DNA of 64,000 nt from Bordetella petrii (GTDB taxonomy: Bacteria; Pseudomonadota; Gammaproteobacteria; Burkholderiales; Burkholderiaceae_B): NCBI RefSeq assembly GCF_000067205.1, contig NC_010170.1, positions 4,278,001 to 4,342,000 on the forward strand, given 5' to 3'. The notes beneath the pieces were generated by a model, which was not told the origin of the DNA, ran no database searches, and saw nothing but the letters and a program-made list of their open reading frames with translations. Shown here one piece after another: positions 15,996 through 25,291 of the stretch. Made by a program: the position numbers and the translations under genes. Numbering within the stretch: the stretch's first letter is position 1; every line of letters begins with the position of its first letter.

Positions 15996-17186
15996 ATGTT
16001 GAGAATCAGCCACTACCTGCGCGCCCTTGCCCAACCGGAAGCCGCGCCGGCATCTGGCGGCCCCGCCACGCCCGTCCTGCGCCCTCCCGTGGTCATCTGG
16101 AACCTGCTCAGGCGCTGCAACCTCACCTGCAAACATTGCTATGCCACCTCGGCCGACAGCCCGTTCCGCAATGAGCTGAACACCGAAGAAGCGCTGCGCG
16201 TCATCGACGACCTGCACGACGCCGGCGTGCGCGTGCTGATCCTGTCCGGCGGCGAGCCCCTGCTGCGCCCCGACCTCTTCCAGCTTGCCGGCCACGCGCG
16301 CGTAAAAGGCTTTTTCGTGGCCTTGTCCAGCAACGGCACCCTGATCGACGCGCACAACATCGAACAAATCGCGGCGGCGCAGTTCGACTACGTCGGCATC
16401 AGCATCGATGGCCTGCAAGAGGTTCACGATGCCTGGCGCCAGATGCCCGGCAGCTTTGCCGCGGCCATGCGGGCCATCGACCTGTGCCGCCGACATGGCA
16501 TTCGCGTCGGCCTGCGCACCACGCTTACGCAGCACAACAGCGAACAACTTCCCGCCATCCTCGGCCTGATGCGCGAGCATGGCGTGCAGAAATTCTATTT
16601 GTCGCACCTGAACTACAGCGGCCGCGGCAAACGCAGCAGCAAGTTCGACGCCCAGCGCCAGATAACGCGCGACGCGGTGCATTTGCTGTTTGAGCGCGCC
16701 TGGGCCGACATCGGCGCCGGCCTCGACACCGATTTCGTCACCGGCAACAACGATGCCGACGCCATCTTGCTGCTGCAATGGGTGCAACGGCGCATGCCGC
16801 AGCACGCCGCGCGGCTCGAGAGCATGCTGCGCGCCTGGGGCGGCAACGCCTCAGGCAGCGGCATCGCCAATATCGACAACACCGGCGACGTGCATCCCGA
16901 CACTTACTGGTGGCAGCACCAGGTCGGCAACGTACGGCGGCAATCCTTCCGCGATATCTGGATCACCCATCCACATCCCTTGCTGCAGCAGTTGCGCCAA
17001 CATCCCCGTCCCGTGGGCGGGCGCTGCGCAAGCTGCCGATGGCTGCCCGTCTGCAATGGCAACACCCGCACGCGCGCCTGGGCGGCGGGCGATCTGTGGG
17101 GCGCAGACCCCGGCTGCCATCTCAGCGACACGGAAATCGAACCGCCGGCCGCCCAGTCCTGCGCCCCGGCCAGGCAGCCGGCCTGA
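15996..17186 (+). CDS. nirJ: NirJ radical SAM enzyme of heme d1 biosynthesis
   Basis: 396 aa from the ATG at 15996, which has AGAGAA upstream. The radical SAM cluster CNLTCKHC has cysteines at residues 41, 45 and 48, followed by the SAM-binding GGEP (LILSGGEPLLRP). The C-terminal SPASM-like region has CASCRWLPVCNGN and a later Cys for an auxiliary Fe-S cluster. NirJ removes the propionate side chains from didecarboxysiroheme to form the d1 keto precursors. It is cytoplasmic and is followed 24 bases later by nirE. Confidence 0.93.
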   Translation: MLRISHYLRALAQPEAAPASGGPATPVLRPPVVIWNLLRRCNLTCKHCYATSADSPFRNELNTEEALRVIDDLHDAGVRVLILSGGEPLLRPDLFQLAGHARVKGFFVALSSNGTLIDAHNIEQIAAAQFDYVGISIDGLQEVHDAWRQMPGSFAAAMRAIDLCRRHGIRVGLRTTLTQHNSEQLPAILGLMREHGVQKFYLSHLNYSGRGKRSSKFDAQRQITRDAVHLLFERAWADIGAGLDTDFVTGNNDADAILLLQWVQRRMPQHAARLESMLRAWGGNASGSGIANIDNTGDVHPDTYWWQHQVGNVRRQSFRDIWITHPHPLLQQLRQHPRPVGGRCASCRWLPVCNGNTRTRAWAAGDLWGADPGCHLSDTEIEPPAAQSCAPARQPA

Positions 17187-17210
17187 GACCTCATACAACA
17201 GCTTGCCACC

Positions 17211-18077
17211 ATGACCCTTCCCGACTGCGTCCTGCCTCATCCCATTACCCTGCCCCCCGCGCTGCAGCGCACGTTCCGCCCGGGCGAAGTGGCCCTGGTG
17301 GGCGCAGGCCCCGGAGACCCCGGTCTGCTCACCGTGGCTGCCTGGAGCCTGCTGCTGCAGGCCGACGCGCTCGTCTACGACCGTCTGGTCAGCCAGGCCT
17401 TGCTCGACCTGCTGCCTACTTCCTGTCGCCACTATTACGTTGGCAAGGCCAGCGGCCGCCACAGCCTGCCCCAGGAAGAAATCAACGAACTGCTGCTGCG
17501 GCTGGCGCGTCACGGCATGCGGGTGGCGCGCCTGAAAGGCGGCGACCCCTTCATTTTCGGGCGCGGCGGCGAAGAAATCGACTTCCTGCTCACGCACGGC
17601 GTTGATTGCCAGCTGGTGCCTGGCGTCACCGCGGCTTCTGGCTGTACCGCCTACGCCGGCATTCCGCTCACGCACCGGGGCGTGGCGCATTCTTGTCAGT
17701 TCATCACCGGCCACGTCCAGGGCAATGGCACGCTGGCGCTGCCTTGGCACACCATGACCGACCCGGGCTGCACGCTGGTGTTCTACATGGGTCTGGGCAG
17801 CCTCGAAGAAATCTCGCGCGAACTCATTGCCGCTGGCCGGCCGGCCGACACGCCCGCCATGCTGGTGGCCAACGGCACGCGCCACGACCAGCGCATGCTG
17901 CGCGGCACCCTGCGCAACCTGGGCGACATGGCGCGCAGCCATCGCCTGGGCACGCCCACCCTCACCGTGGTGGGCCATGTTGTCGACCTCATGGCCGACC
18001 GCGACACCGAATACCCCGGCCGGCTGCGGGCCAACCTGCGGCCATTGCCCAATCTACAGGAGCAGCTATGCGGCTGA
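17211..18077 (+). CDS. nirE: NirE, uroporphyrinogen-III C-methyltransferase
   Basis: 288 aa with all SUMT motifs: VALVGAGPGDPGLLT, VYDRLVS, KGGDPFIFGRGGEE, VPGVTAASGC and AYAGIPLTHRG. It methylates uroporphyrinogen III twice with SAM to give precorrin-2, the first committed step to siroheme and heme d1. It supplies the activity that the degenerate C-terminal half of the CysG-like protein at 1.4 kb has lost. It overlaps nirN by 10 bases. Confidence 0.94.
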   Translation: MTLPDCVLPHPITLPPALQRTFRPGEVALVGAGPGDPGLLTVAAWSLLLQADALVYDRLVSQALLDLLPTSCRHYYVGKASGRHSLPQEEINELLLRLARHGMRVARLKGGDPFIFGRGGEEIDFLLTHGVDCQLVPGVTAASGCTAYAGIPLTHRGVAHSCQFITGHVQGNGTLALPWHTMTDPGCTLVFYMGLGSLEEISRELIAAGRPADTPAMLVANGTRHDQRMLRGTLRNLGDMARSHRLGTPTLTVVGHVVDLMADRDTEYPGRLRANLRPLPNLQEQLCG

Positions 18078-19552
18078 GCACCAGCCTGTTGCTGCTGGCA
18101 GCCTGGCTGCCGTCCGGAGCGGCCCTGGCGCAAAACGCCGCGCAGCTTTACCAGCAGCATTGCGAAACCTGCCATGGCGCCGACCGCCTGGGCGGCACGG
18201 GGCCGGCCCTGCTGCCAGAAAGCCTGGCGCGCATCAAGCGCACCGAGGCATTGCAAACCATCCGGCAAGGCCGTCCGGCCAGCCAGATGGCCGGCTTCGA
18301 CCAGGTGCTCGACGCCGCGCAAACCGAAGCCCTGGCCGACTACCTGTACCAGCCGCCCGCCACCCCGCCCACCTGGAGCGATGCCGACATTGGCGCCAGC
18401 CACCGTCAACTGGCCAACCCAGGCACGCTGCCTGACACTCCGCAGCATGGCGCCGATCCGCTCAACCTGTTCGTCGTGGTCGAGGCCGGCAATCATCATG
18501 TCGTCATACTCGACGGCGACCAGTTCGAGCCGCTGGCCCGATTCCCGTCGCACTTCGCCCTGCACGGCGGCCCCAAGTTCTCGCCCGACGGCCGCTACGT
18601 CTACTTTGCGTCGCGCGACGGCTGGATCAGCAAGTACGACCTCCACAACCTGACTATGGTGGCCGAGATCCGCGCCGGGCTCAACACCCGCAACCTGGCC
18701 GTCAGCGGCGACGGCCGCTGGGTGCTGGTCGGCAATTACCTGCCGGGCGGGCTGGTGCTGCTCGATGCTCGCGACCTGTCTCTGGTGGGCAGCATCGCCA
18801 CGCCACTGGCCGATGGCATGCCCTCGCGCGTAAGCGCGGTGTATACGGCGCCGCGGCGCCAGAGTTTCGTGGTCGCCCTGAAAGACGTTCAGGAAGTCTG
18901 GGAACTTTCCTATGCCGGTCAGCCCGATTTCATCCCGCGCCGGATTCCGGCCCGCGACTTCCTCGACGACTTCTCCTTCACGCCCGACCATCGCTACCTG
19001 CTCGCCACTTCGCGCAAGGCCCATGGCGGCCAGGTCATCGACCTGGACAGCGGCGCCACCATCCGCGACATCGCCCTGCCGGGCATGCCGCACCTGGGTT
19101 CGGGCATTTACTGGCAACGCGGCGACAGCTGGGTGTTCGCCACGCCCAACATCAGCAAGGGGCTGATCTCGGTGCTTGACCTGCATACCTGGAACGTCAT
19201 CAAGGAAATCCCCACCGAAGGGCCCGGCTTCTTCATGCGCAGCCACCGCAACTCGCCCTATGCCTGGACCGACGTCTTCTTCGGCCCCGACAACGACGCC
19301 GTGCACCTGATCGACAAGCAGACGCTGGCCGTGGCCCACACGCTGCGGCCCATGCCCGGCAAGAACGCCGCCCATGTCGAGTTCACCCGCGACGGACGCT
19401 ACCTGCTGCTCAGCGTCTGGGACACCGACGGCGCGCTGATCATCTACGACAGCCACAGCTTGCAAGAGATCAAGCGCATTCCCATGAACAAACCCTCCGG
19501 CAAGTACAACGTGGGCAACAAGATCGAGTACGCCGAGGGCACATCGCACTGA
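18068..19552 (+). CDS. nirN: NirN, cytochrome cd1-like dihydro-heme d1 dehydrogenase
   Basis: 494 aa from the ATG at 18068 in another frame inside the nirE end. A signal peptide (ending near ALAQ, residue 22) precedes a heme c domain with CETCH at residues 32-36. The remainder is a d1-type beta-propeller related to NirS (HGGPKFSPDGRYVYF, GNYLPGGLVLLDARD, GMPHLGSG, WDTDGALIIYD). In P. aeruginosa NirN performs the final oxidation to heme d1 and hands the cofactor to NirS. It is the last nir gene; ccmA starts 10 bases later. Confidence 0.92.
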   Translation: MRLSTSLLLLAAWLPSGAALAQNAAQLYQQHCETCHGADRLGGTGPALLPESLARIKRTEALQTIRQGRPASQMAGFDQVLDAAQTEALADYLYQPPATPPTWSDADIGASHRQLANPGTLPDTPQHGADPLNLFVVVEAGNHHVVILDGDQFEPLARFPSHFALHGGPKFSPDGRYVYFASRDGWISKYDLHNLTMVAEIRAGLNTRNLAVSGDGRWVLVGNYLPGGLVLLDARDLSLVGSIATPLADGMPSRVSAVYTAPRRQSFVVALKDVQEVWELSYAGQPDFIPRRIPARDFLDDFSFTPDHRYLLATSRKAHGGQVIDLDSGATIRDIALPGMPHLGSGIYWQRGDSWVFATPNISKGLISVLDLHTWNVIKEIPTEGPGFFMRSHRNSPYAWTDVFFGPDNDAVHLIDKQTLAVAHTLRPMPGKNAAHVEFTRDGRYLLLSVWDTDGALIIYDSHSLQEIKRIPMNKPSGKYNVGNKIEYAEGTSH

Positions 19553-19562
19553 GCACCGCGTC

Positions 19563-20216
19563 ATGCAAGCGCCCTTAGCCGCTCACCCAAACCCGCGCGC
19601 CGGCGTAGCGCCACTGCTCAGCGCCTCGGGCCTGGCCTGCGAACGCGGCGAACGGCGGCTGTTCAGACGGCTGCACCTGACGCTGGCGCCCGGCGACATG
19701 CTGCAGGTCAGCGGCCCCAACGGCAGCGGCAAAACCAGCCTGCTGCGCCTCTTGGCTGGCCTGCTGCGGCCGGCGGCCGGCAGCGTGCACTGGCACGGCC
19801 CCGCGGCCCGCCGCCTGCTGTGGATCGGCCATGCGGCCGGCATCAAGGGTCTGTTGACCGCACACGAAAACCTCTCATGGCTGGGCGCCCTGCACGCGCC
19901 GACGGCGCGCGACGCCATCTGGCAGGCGCTGGCCGCGGCCGGCCTGGCCGGCTTCGAAGATGTGCCTTGCCACGCCTTGTCGGCCGGACAGCAGCGGCGC
20001 GTGGCGCTGGCGCGCCTGTACCTGCCCGGCGGCCCGCCGCTGTGGATTCTCGACGAACCCTTTACCGCGCTCGACCGGCAGGGCGTGGCGCAACTTGAAC
20101 AACACCTGGCCGCGCACTGTGCGGGCGGCGGCGTTGTGGTGCTGACCAGCCATCACCAGCTGGCTCACCGTCCGCCGGCCTACCGCGAGCTTGATCTCGG
20201 ACAGTACGCCGCATGA
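19563..20216 (+). CDS. ccmA: CcmA, heme-exporter ABC ATPase
   Basis: 217 aa. Walker A GPNGSGKT, ABC signature LSAGQQRRVALAR and Walker B LWILDEPFTALD are all present. With CcmB and CcmC/D it releases holo-CcmE in cytochrome c maturation system I. It starts 10 bases after nirN and overlaps ccmB by 4, so the ccm genes look like a continuation of the nir operon. Confidence 0.94.
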   Translation: MQAPLAAHPNPRAGVAPLLSASGLACERGERRLFRRLHLTLAPGDMLQVSGPNGSGKTSLLRLLAGLLRPAAGSVHWHGPAARRLLWIGHAAGIKGLLTAHENLSWLGALHAPTARDAIWQALAAAGLAGFEDVPCHALSAGQQRRVALARLYLPGGPPLWILDEPFTALDRQGVAQLEQHLAAHCAGGGVVVLTSHHQLAHRPPAYRELDLGQYAA

Positions 20217-20884
20217 ACAAGATCTTTATCCTCTTATTCATCCGTGAGCTGAATCTGCTATGCCGCCGTCCTGCGGAACTTGCCAATCCCCTGGTTTTCT
20301 TTGCCTTGGTCACCGCCTTGTTTCCCCTGGCGGTGGGGCCGCAAAGCCAACTACTGCAGCGCATGGCCCCCGGCATCCTGTGGGTGGCGGCGCTGCTGGC
20401 GGTGCTGCTTTCGCTCGACAGCCTGTTCCGCTCCGACCTGGACGACGGTTCGCTCGAACAATGGCTGCTGTCGCCGCATCCCATGCCCATACTGGTGCTG
20501 GCCAAGGTGGCGGCGCATTGGCTGGGCAGCGGCCTGGCGCTGGTCATGCTGGCGCCCTTGCTCGCCCTGATGCTGGGCTTGCCGGCCGGCTGCCTGCCCG
20601 TGCTGATGGCGTCGCTGCTGCTCGGCACGCCGGTACTCAGCCTGCTGGGCGCCGTGGGCGCGGCGCTTACCGTTTCCTTGCGCCGCGGCGGGCTCTTGCT
20701 AGCACTGCTGATCCTGCCGCTGTACATACCCGTGCTTATCCTGGGCAGCGGCGCCCTGCAAGCCACGCTGCAAGGCCTGCCGGCCCTCGGCCATCTGCTG
20801 TGGCTAGGTTGCCTGGCCGCGCTGGCGCTGGCGCTGGCTCCGTTCGCCATTGCAGCCGGCTTGACCATCAGCGCCGGCGAATGA
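20213..20884 (+). CDS. ccmB: CcmB, heme-exporter membrane subunit
   Basis: 223 aa with six hydrophobic helices and the CcmB family start FIRELNLLCRRPAELANPLVFF. Further motifs are LDSLFRSDLDDGSLEQWLLSP and LLILPLYIPVLILG. Inner-membrane partner of CcmA. ATGA overlap with ccmA; 38 bases before ccmC. Confidence 0.93.
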   Translation: MNKIFILLFIRELNLLCRRPAELANPLVFFALVTALFPLAVGPQSQLLQRMAPGILWVAALLAVLLSLDSLFRSDLDDGSLEQWLLSPHPMPILVLAKVAAHWLGSGLALVMLAPLLALMLGLPAGCLPVLMASLLLGTPVLSLLGAVGAALTVSLRRGGLLLALLILPLYIPVLILGSGALQATLQGLPALGHLLWLGCLAALALALAPFAIAAGLTISAGE

Positions 20885-20922
20885 CGCTGGCCATGTCCGC
20901 TCGCACCTGAAAGGCCATTGCC

Positions 20923-21681
20923 ATGAACTGGACCTGGCTGCACCGATTGGGATCGCCCAAGTGGTTCTACCGCATCAGCGGACGCTGCCTGCCCTGGCTG
21001 GCCGGCGCCGGCGCCGTGCTGATTGCCGCCGGGCTGGTCTGGGGCCTGGTCTTCGCGCCGTCCGATTACCAGCAGGGTCACAGCTTCCGCATCATCTATG
21101 TGCATGTACCGGCCGCCCTGTTGGCGCAGTCCGTCTACATCATGCTGGCCGTCGCGGGCGCGGTGGGCCTGGTCTGGAAAATCAAGCTCGCCGACGTAGC
21201 CTTGCAGCAAGCCGCCCCCATCGGCGCCTGGATGGCCGTGATCGCCCTGGTCAGCGGCGCCTTATGGGGCAAGCCCACCTGGGGCGCCTACTGGGTCTGG
21301 GACGCGCGCCTGACCTCGATGCTGATCCTGCTGTTCCTCTACTTCGGCATCATCGCGCTGGGGCAGGCCATTGCGCATCGCCAAAGCGCGGCGCGCGCCT
21401 GTGCGCTGCTGGCCGTGGTGGGGGTGGTGAACATCCCCATCATCAAATACTCGGTCGTCTGGTGGAACACCCTGCATCAACCCGCCACGTTCTCGCTGGC
21501 CCAAAAGCCCGCCATGCCGCCGCAGATGTGGCTTCCGCTGCTGGTGGCGACGCTCGGCTTCTATTGCTTCTTCGCCGCCGTGCTGCTGTCGCGCATGCGG
21601 CTCGAAGTACTCAAGCGCGAAGCCGACGCGCGCTGGGTCGGCGACGAAATCGCGCGCCTGCTCGAAAAAGGCCCCGCATGA
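20923..21681 (+). CDS. ccmC: CcmC, heme-handling protein
   Basis: 252 aa with six helices. The WWD-type motif is WGAYWVWDARLTSMLILLFL, flanked by conserved His in YVHVPAA and WWNTLHQPA. CcmC loads heme onto CcmE at the periplasmic face. Overlaps ccmD by 4 bases. Confidence 0.95.
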   Translation: MNWTWLHRLGSPKWFYRISGRCLPWLAGAGAVLIAAGLVWGLVFAPSDYQQGHSFRIIYVHVPAALLAQSVYIMLAVAGAVGLVWKIKLADVALQQAAPIGAWMAVIALVSGALWGKPTWGAYWVWDARLTSMLILLFLYFGIIALGQAIAHRQSAARACALLAVVGVVNIPIIKYSVVWWNTLHQPATFSLAQKPAMPPQMWLPLLVATLGFYCFFAAVLLSRMRLEVLKREADARWVGDEIARLLEKGPA

Positions 21682-21857
21682 CTCCCTTCGTCTCGCTGAA
21701 CGACTTTCTCGCCATGGACGGCCATGGCATTTTTGTGTGGGCCTCGTACGCCCTGTGCCTGGCGCTATTGGCCTGGAACGCGCTGCTGCCGCTGCTGGCG
21801 CGGCGCCGCTATCTCAAATTACTGGCACGGCGACTGCGCCGCGAGGCGGCACGATGA
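21678..21857 (+). CDS. ccmD: CcmD, small heme-exporter membrane protein
   Basis: 59 aa from the ATG at 21678 (ATGA overlap with ccmC). One membrane helix (about residues 18-40) is preceded by MDGHGIFVWASYA, a typical CcmD motif, and followed by a strongly basic tail. It stabilises the CcmABCD release complex. ccmE overlaps its stop. Confidence 0.9.
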   Translation: MTPFVSLNDFLAMDGHGIFVWASYALCLALLAWNALLPLLARRRYLKLLARRLRREAAR

Positions 21858-22318
21858 CCCCCCAGCGCAAGAGACGGCTGGTCATGCTGGCGGCCCTGGC
21901 AGGTGGGGTGGGCGTCGCCGTCGCGCTGGCTCTGGCCGCCCTGCAGCAGAATATCAACCTGTTTTATTCCCCCAGCCAGATCGCCGCCGGCGAAGCGCCG
22001 CTGCACACACGCATCCGCGCCGGCGGCCTGGTGCAAGACGGGTCGCTGCGCCGCGCGCCGGACAGCCTGGCGGTGCAGTTCGGCATTACCGACGGCGTTC
22101 AGCAGGTACTCGTGCGCTACGATGGCATCCTGCCCGACCTGTTCCGCGAAGGCCAGGGCATCGTCGCCCTGGGCAAGCTTGATGCGCAGGGCATGCTGCA
22201 AGCCGATGAAGTGCTGGCCAAGCACGACCAGAACTACATGCCTCCCGAAGCGGCGCACGCCCTGAAGCAAGGCGCGGCCACGTCGGGCGGCACACCCGCC
22301 GCGGAGCCGCAACCATGA
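21854..22318 (+). CDS. ccmE: CcmE, periplasmic heme chaperone
   Basis: 154 aa. N-terminal membrane anchor (about residues 9-30), then the OB-fold domain. The covalent heme-binding His is H124 in LAKHDQNYMPPE, the standard motif. It carries heme from CcmC to the CcmF/H lyase. Overlaps ccmD and ccmF by 4 bases each. Confidence 0.95.
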   Translation: MTPQRKRRLVMLAALAGGVGVAVALALAALQQNINLFYSPSQIAAGEAPLHTRIRAGGLVQDGSLRRAPDSLAVQFGITDGVQQVLVRYDGILPDLFREGQGIVALGKLDAQGMLQADEVLAKHDQNYMPPEAAHALKQGAATSGGTPAAEPQP

Positions 22319-24285
22319 TCCCCGAACTCGGGTTGCTGTCGCTGGCCCTGGCGCTTTGTCTGGCCGCGGTGCAGGCCAGCCTGCCCCTGGCGGGAGCCTG
22401 GCGCGGCAACCCGCGCTGGATCGCGCTGGCCGCACCGACTGCGTGGGGCCAGTTCACTTTCCTGCTGCTGGCGTTCGCGGCGCTTGCGCACGCTTTCCTG
22501 GGCGACGACTTCTCGGTGGCGTACGTGGCCCGCAATGCCAACAGCGCCCTGCCCTGGTACTACAAATTCAGCGCCATCTGGGGCGCACATGAAGGCTCGC
22601 TGCTGCTGTGGGCGTTGCTGCTGGCGGGCTGGTCTTGTGCCGTATGCGTGGGCTCGCGCCAATTGCCCCGCACCATGCGGGCCCGCGTGCTGGCGGTCAT
22701 GGGCATGATCAGCGTGGGGTTCCTGCTGTTTCTCATCGCCACCTCGAATCCTTTCGAACGTCTGCTGCCCGATGTTCCTGCCGACGGCAACGACCTCAAC
22801 CCGTTGCTGCAGGACTTCGGCCTCATCGTGCACCCTCCCATGCTCTATATGGGCTATGTCGGCTTCTCCGTAGCCTTCGCGTTCGCCATTGCCGCGCTGC
22901 TCGACGGCCGGCTCGACGCCGCATGGGCGCGCTGGTCGCGGCCCTGGACACTGGTCGCCTGGGCCTTCCTGGGACTGGGCATCGCGCTGGGGTCGTGGTG
23001 GGCCTATTACGAGCTGGGCTGGGGCGGCTGGTGGTTCTGGGACCCGGTCGAGAACGCCTCGTTCATGCCATGGCTGGTGGGCACGGCCCTGATTCATTCC
23101 CTGGCCGCCACCGAGAAGCGCGGCGTCTTCAAGAGCTGGACGGTGCTGCTTGCCATTGCCGCGTTTTCGCTGAGCCTGCTGGGCACGTTCCTGGTGCGCT
23201 CGGGCGTGCTGACCTCGGTGCACGCCTTTGCCACCGACCCGGCGCGTGGCGTGTTCATTCTGTGCTTCCTGCTGGTGGTGGTGGGTGGCTCGCTGGCTTT
23301 GTTCGCCTTGCGCGCGCCGGCAGTGGCCAGCGCAGCCAGCTTCGGCACGTGGTCGCGCGAAACCCTGTTGCTGATCAACAACCTGCTGCTGTCCGTGGCC
23401 GCGGCCATGATCCTGCTAGGCACGCTGTATCCGCTGGTGCTCGACGCGCTGACCGGCGCCAAGCTGTCGGTCGGCCCCCCTTATTTCAACGCTTTGTTCG
23501 TGCCGCTGATGGCGCTGCTGATGGCGGCCACCGCGCTGGGCGTCGCCGCGCGCTGGAAAGACACCCCGCCGCGCTGGCTGGCGGGCATGCTGGGGCCCGT
23601 GCTGGCAGCCAGCCTCGCGTTCGCCGCCGGCGCGGCCGCGCTGGCGCGCGATTCGCGTTGGACAGTCGGGGCCGTATGCCTGCTGGCCGCCTGGATCGTG
23701 CTGGGCGCCTTGCGCGACATTGTCGACAAGACCCGCCACCTGGGCCTGCGGCGCGGTCTGCCGGCCCTGGGACGCAGCTACTGGGGTATGCAACTGGCGC
23801 ACCTGGGGCTGGCCATGTGCGCGCTGGGCGTGGTGCTCAACAGCGCAGGCAACCTCGAACGCGACCTGCGCATGGCGCCCGGCGATGCCGTGGAACTCGG
23901 CGGCTACCGGTTCGTATTCGAGGGCACGACGGCACGCCCTGGCCCGAACTTCGTCGCCGAGCGCGGCACCATGCAGATCTTGCGCGACGGACGGCACGTT
24001 GCCACGCTGCACCCCGAAAAACGCGTGTACCACGCGCAACAGAACGCCATGACCGAAGCCGCCATTTTCGCGGGCTTCACGCGCGACCTCTTCACCGCCC
24101 TGGGCGAGCCGCTCGACAACGGCGCGTGGGCCGTGCGCGTGCACATCAAGCCCTTCGTGCGCTGGATCTGGCTGGGCGCGCTGTTGATGGCCGCGGGCGG
24201 CCTGCTGGCGGCCACCGACCGCCGTTATCGCCGCCGCGTACCCGGCACCGCGCCGGCCGCCTTGAACGCGGGAGAACACCCATGA
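22315..24285 (+). CDS. ccmF: CcmF, cytochrome c heme lyase subunit
   Basis: 656 aa, a multi-helix membrane protein. It shows SAIWGAHEGSLLLW and the WWD-rich segment ELGWGGWWFWDPVENASF, plus conserved His in LIVHPPMLYMGYVG and LIHSLAATEKRG. CcmF with CcmH ligates heme to CxxCH apocytochromes in the periplasm. Overlaps ccmE and ccmG by 4 bases. Confidence 0.95.
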   Translation: MIPELGLLSLALALCLAAVQASLPLAGAWRGNPRWIALAAPTAWGQFTFLLLAFAALAHAFLGDDFSVAYVARNANSALPWYYKFSAIWGAHEGSLLLWALLLAGWSCAVCVGSRQLPRTMRARVLAVMGMISVGFLLFLIATSNPFERLLPDVPADGNDLNPLLQDFGLIVHPPMLYMGYVGFSVAFAFAIAALLDGRLDAAWARWSRPWTLVAWAFLGLGIALGSWWAYYELGWGGWWFWDPVENASFMPWLVGTALIHSLAATEKRGVFKSWTVLLAIAAFSLSLLGTFLVRSGVLTSVHAFATDPARGVFILCFLLVVVGGSLALFALRAPAVASAASFGTWSRETLLLINNLLLSVAAAMILLGTLYPLVLDALTGAKLSVGPPYFNALFVPLMALLMAATALGVAARWKDTPPRWLAGMLGPVLAASLAFAAGAAALARDSRWTVGAVCLLAAWIVLGALRDIVDKTRHLGLRRGLPALGRSYWGMQLAHLGLAMCALGVVLNSAGNLERDLRMAPGDAVELGGYRFVFEGTTARPGPNFVAERGTMQILRDGRHVATLHPEKRVYHAQQNAMTEAAIFAGFTRDLFTALGEPLDNGAWAVRVHIKPFVRWIWLGALLMAAGGLLAATDRRYRRRVPGTAPAALNAGEHP

Positions 24286-24818
24286 AGAAACTGCTGCGAC
24301 TACTGCCATTGGTGCTGTTCCTGGGGGTTGCGGCGCTGCTCTACCGCGGCCTGTTCCTCGATCCCGCGAGGCTGCCGTCAGCCCTGGTGGGCAAGCCGTT
24401 TCCCGAGTTCACCCTGCTTTCGCTCGATGACGCGCGCACCCTGACCCGCCAAGACATCCTGGGCACACCGGCGCTGGTCAACGTCTGGGCTACCTGGTGC
24501 CCCTCGTGTCGCCAGGAGCATCCCGTGCTGAACCGCCTGTCGCAGTCCGGCGTGGTGATTCACGGCGTGAACTACAAAGACGACCGAGTCTCTGCTCAGC
24601 GGTGGCTGAGCACGCTGCACAACCCCTACCGCCTGAACATCGAAGACGCCGCCGGCACACTAGGCCTGGACCTCGGCGTGTACGGCGCGCCCGAAACGTT
24701 TCTTGTCGACGCCCGGGGCGTCATCCGGGACAAGTTCGTCGGCGTCATCGACGACACCGTCTGGCGCGAAAGGCTCGAGCCCGTCTATCGTCAGTTACTT
24801 GACGAGGCTTCCCGATGA
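24282..24818 (+). CDS. ccmG: CcmG (DsbE) periplasmic thiol-disulfide oxidoreductase
   Basis: 178 aa: N-terminal membrane anchor (residues 5-23) and thioredoxin fold with active site WCPSC (C73, C76) in NVWATWCPSCRQEHP, and GVYGAPETFLVD. It reduces apocytochrome cysteines before heme attachment. Overlaps ccmF and ccmH by 4 bases. Confidence 0.94.
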   Translation: MKKLLRLLPLVLFLGVAALLYRGLFLDPARLPSALVGKPFPEFTLLSLDDARTLTRQDILGTPALVNVWATWCPSCRQEHPVLNRLSQSGVVIHGVNYKDDRVSAQRWLSTLHNPYRLNIEDAAGTLGLDLGVYGAPETFLVDARGVIRDKFVGVIDDTVWRERLEPVYRQLLDEASR

Positions 24819-25291
24819 AACGCCTGATGGCTGTCGTTCTATGGGGATGCCTGCTGGCGGGCCCGGCCCGGGCCGCCATCGATGTGCATGAATTCAGCAG
24901 CGAGGCCGAACACGCCCGCTACAAGCACCTGACCGAGGTGCTGCGCTGCCCCAAGTGCCAGAACCAGAATATTGCCGACTCCAATTCTCCCATCGCCCAG
25001 GACCTGCGCCGCGAAGTCAGCCGCATGCTGGAGGAAGGCCGTAGCGAAGCCCAGATCATCGACTTCATGGTGGCACGCTATGGCGATTTCGTGCTGTACC
25101 GGCCTCCCTTCGACCTGCGTACGGTCATGCTCTGGCTTGGCCCCGCCGTATTGCTGCTGGCGGGTGCGGGACTGGTGGGCGTGCTGGTCGCACGCGGACG
25201 CCGCGTGCGCAACGTCGCGCTGACAGAAGACGAACACCGGCGGCTGGCCGATCTGCTGGGCGCCAGCCGCAACGACGAGACCGCGCCATGA
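24815..25291 (+). CDS. ccmH: CcmH, apocytochrome-reducing subunit of the heme lyase
   Basis: 158 aa with a signal peptide, the redox motif LRCPKCQNQNIADSN (C45, C48) and a C-terminal membrane helix (about residues 105-128). This is the short form; the TPR part is the separate CcmI. Overlaps ccmG and ccmI by 4 bases. Confidence 0.94.
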   Translation: MKRLMAVVLWGCLLAGPARAAIDVHEFSSEAEHARYKHLTEVLRCPKCQNQNIADSNSPIAQDLRREVSRMLEEGRSEAQIIDFMVARYGDFVLYRPPFDLRTVMLWLGPAVLLLAGAGLVGVLVARGRRVRNVALTEDEHRRLADLLGASRNDETAP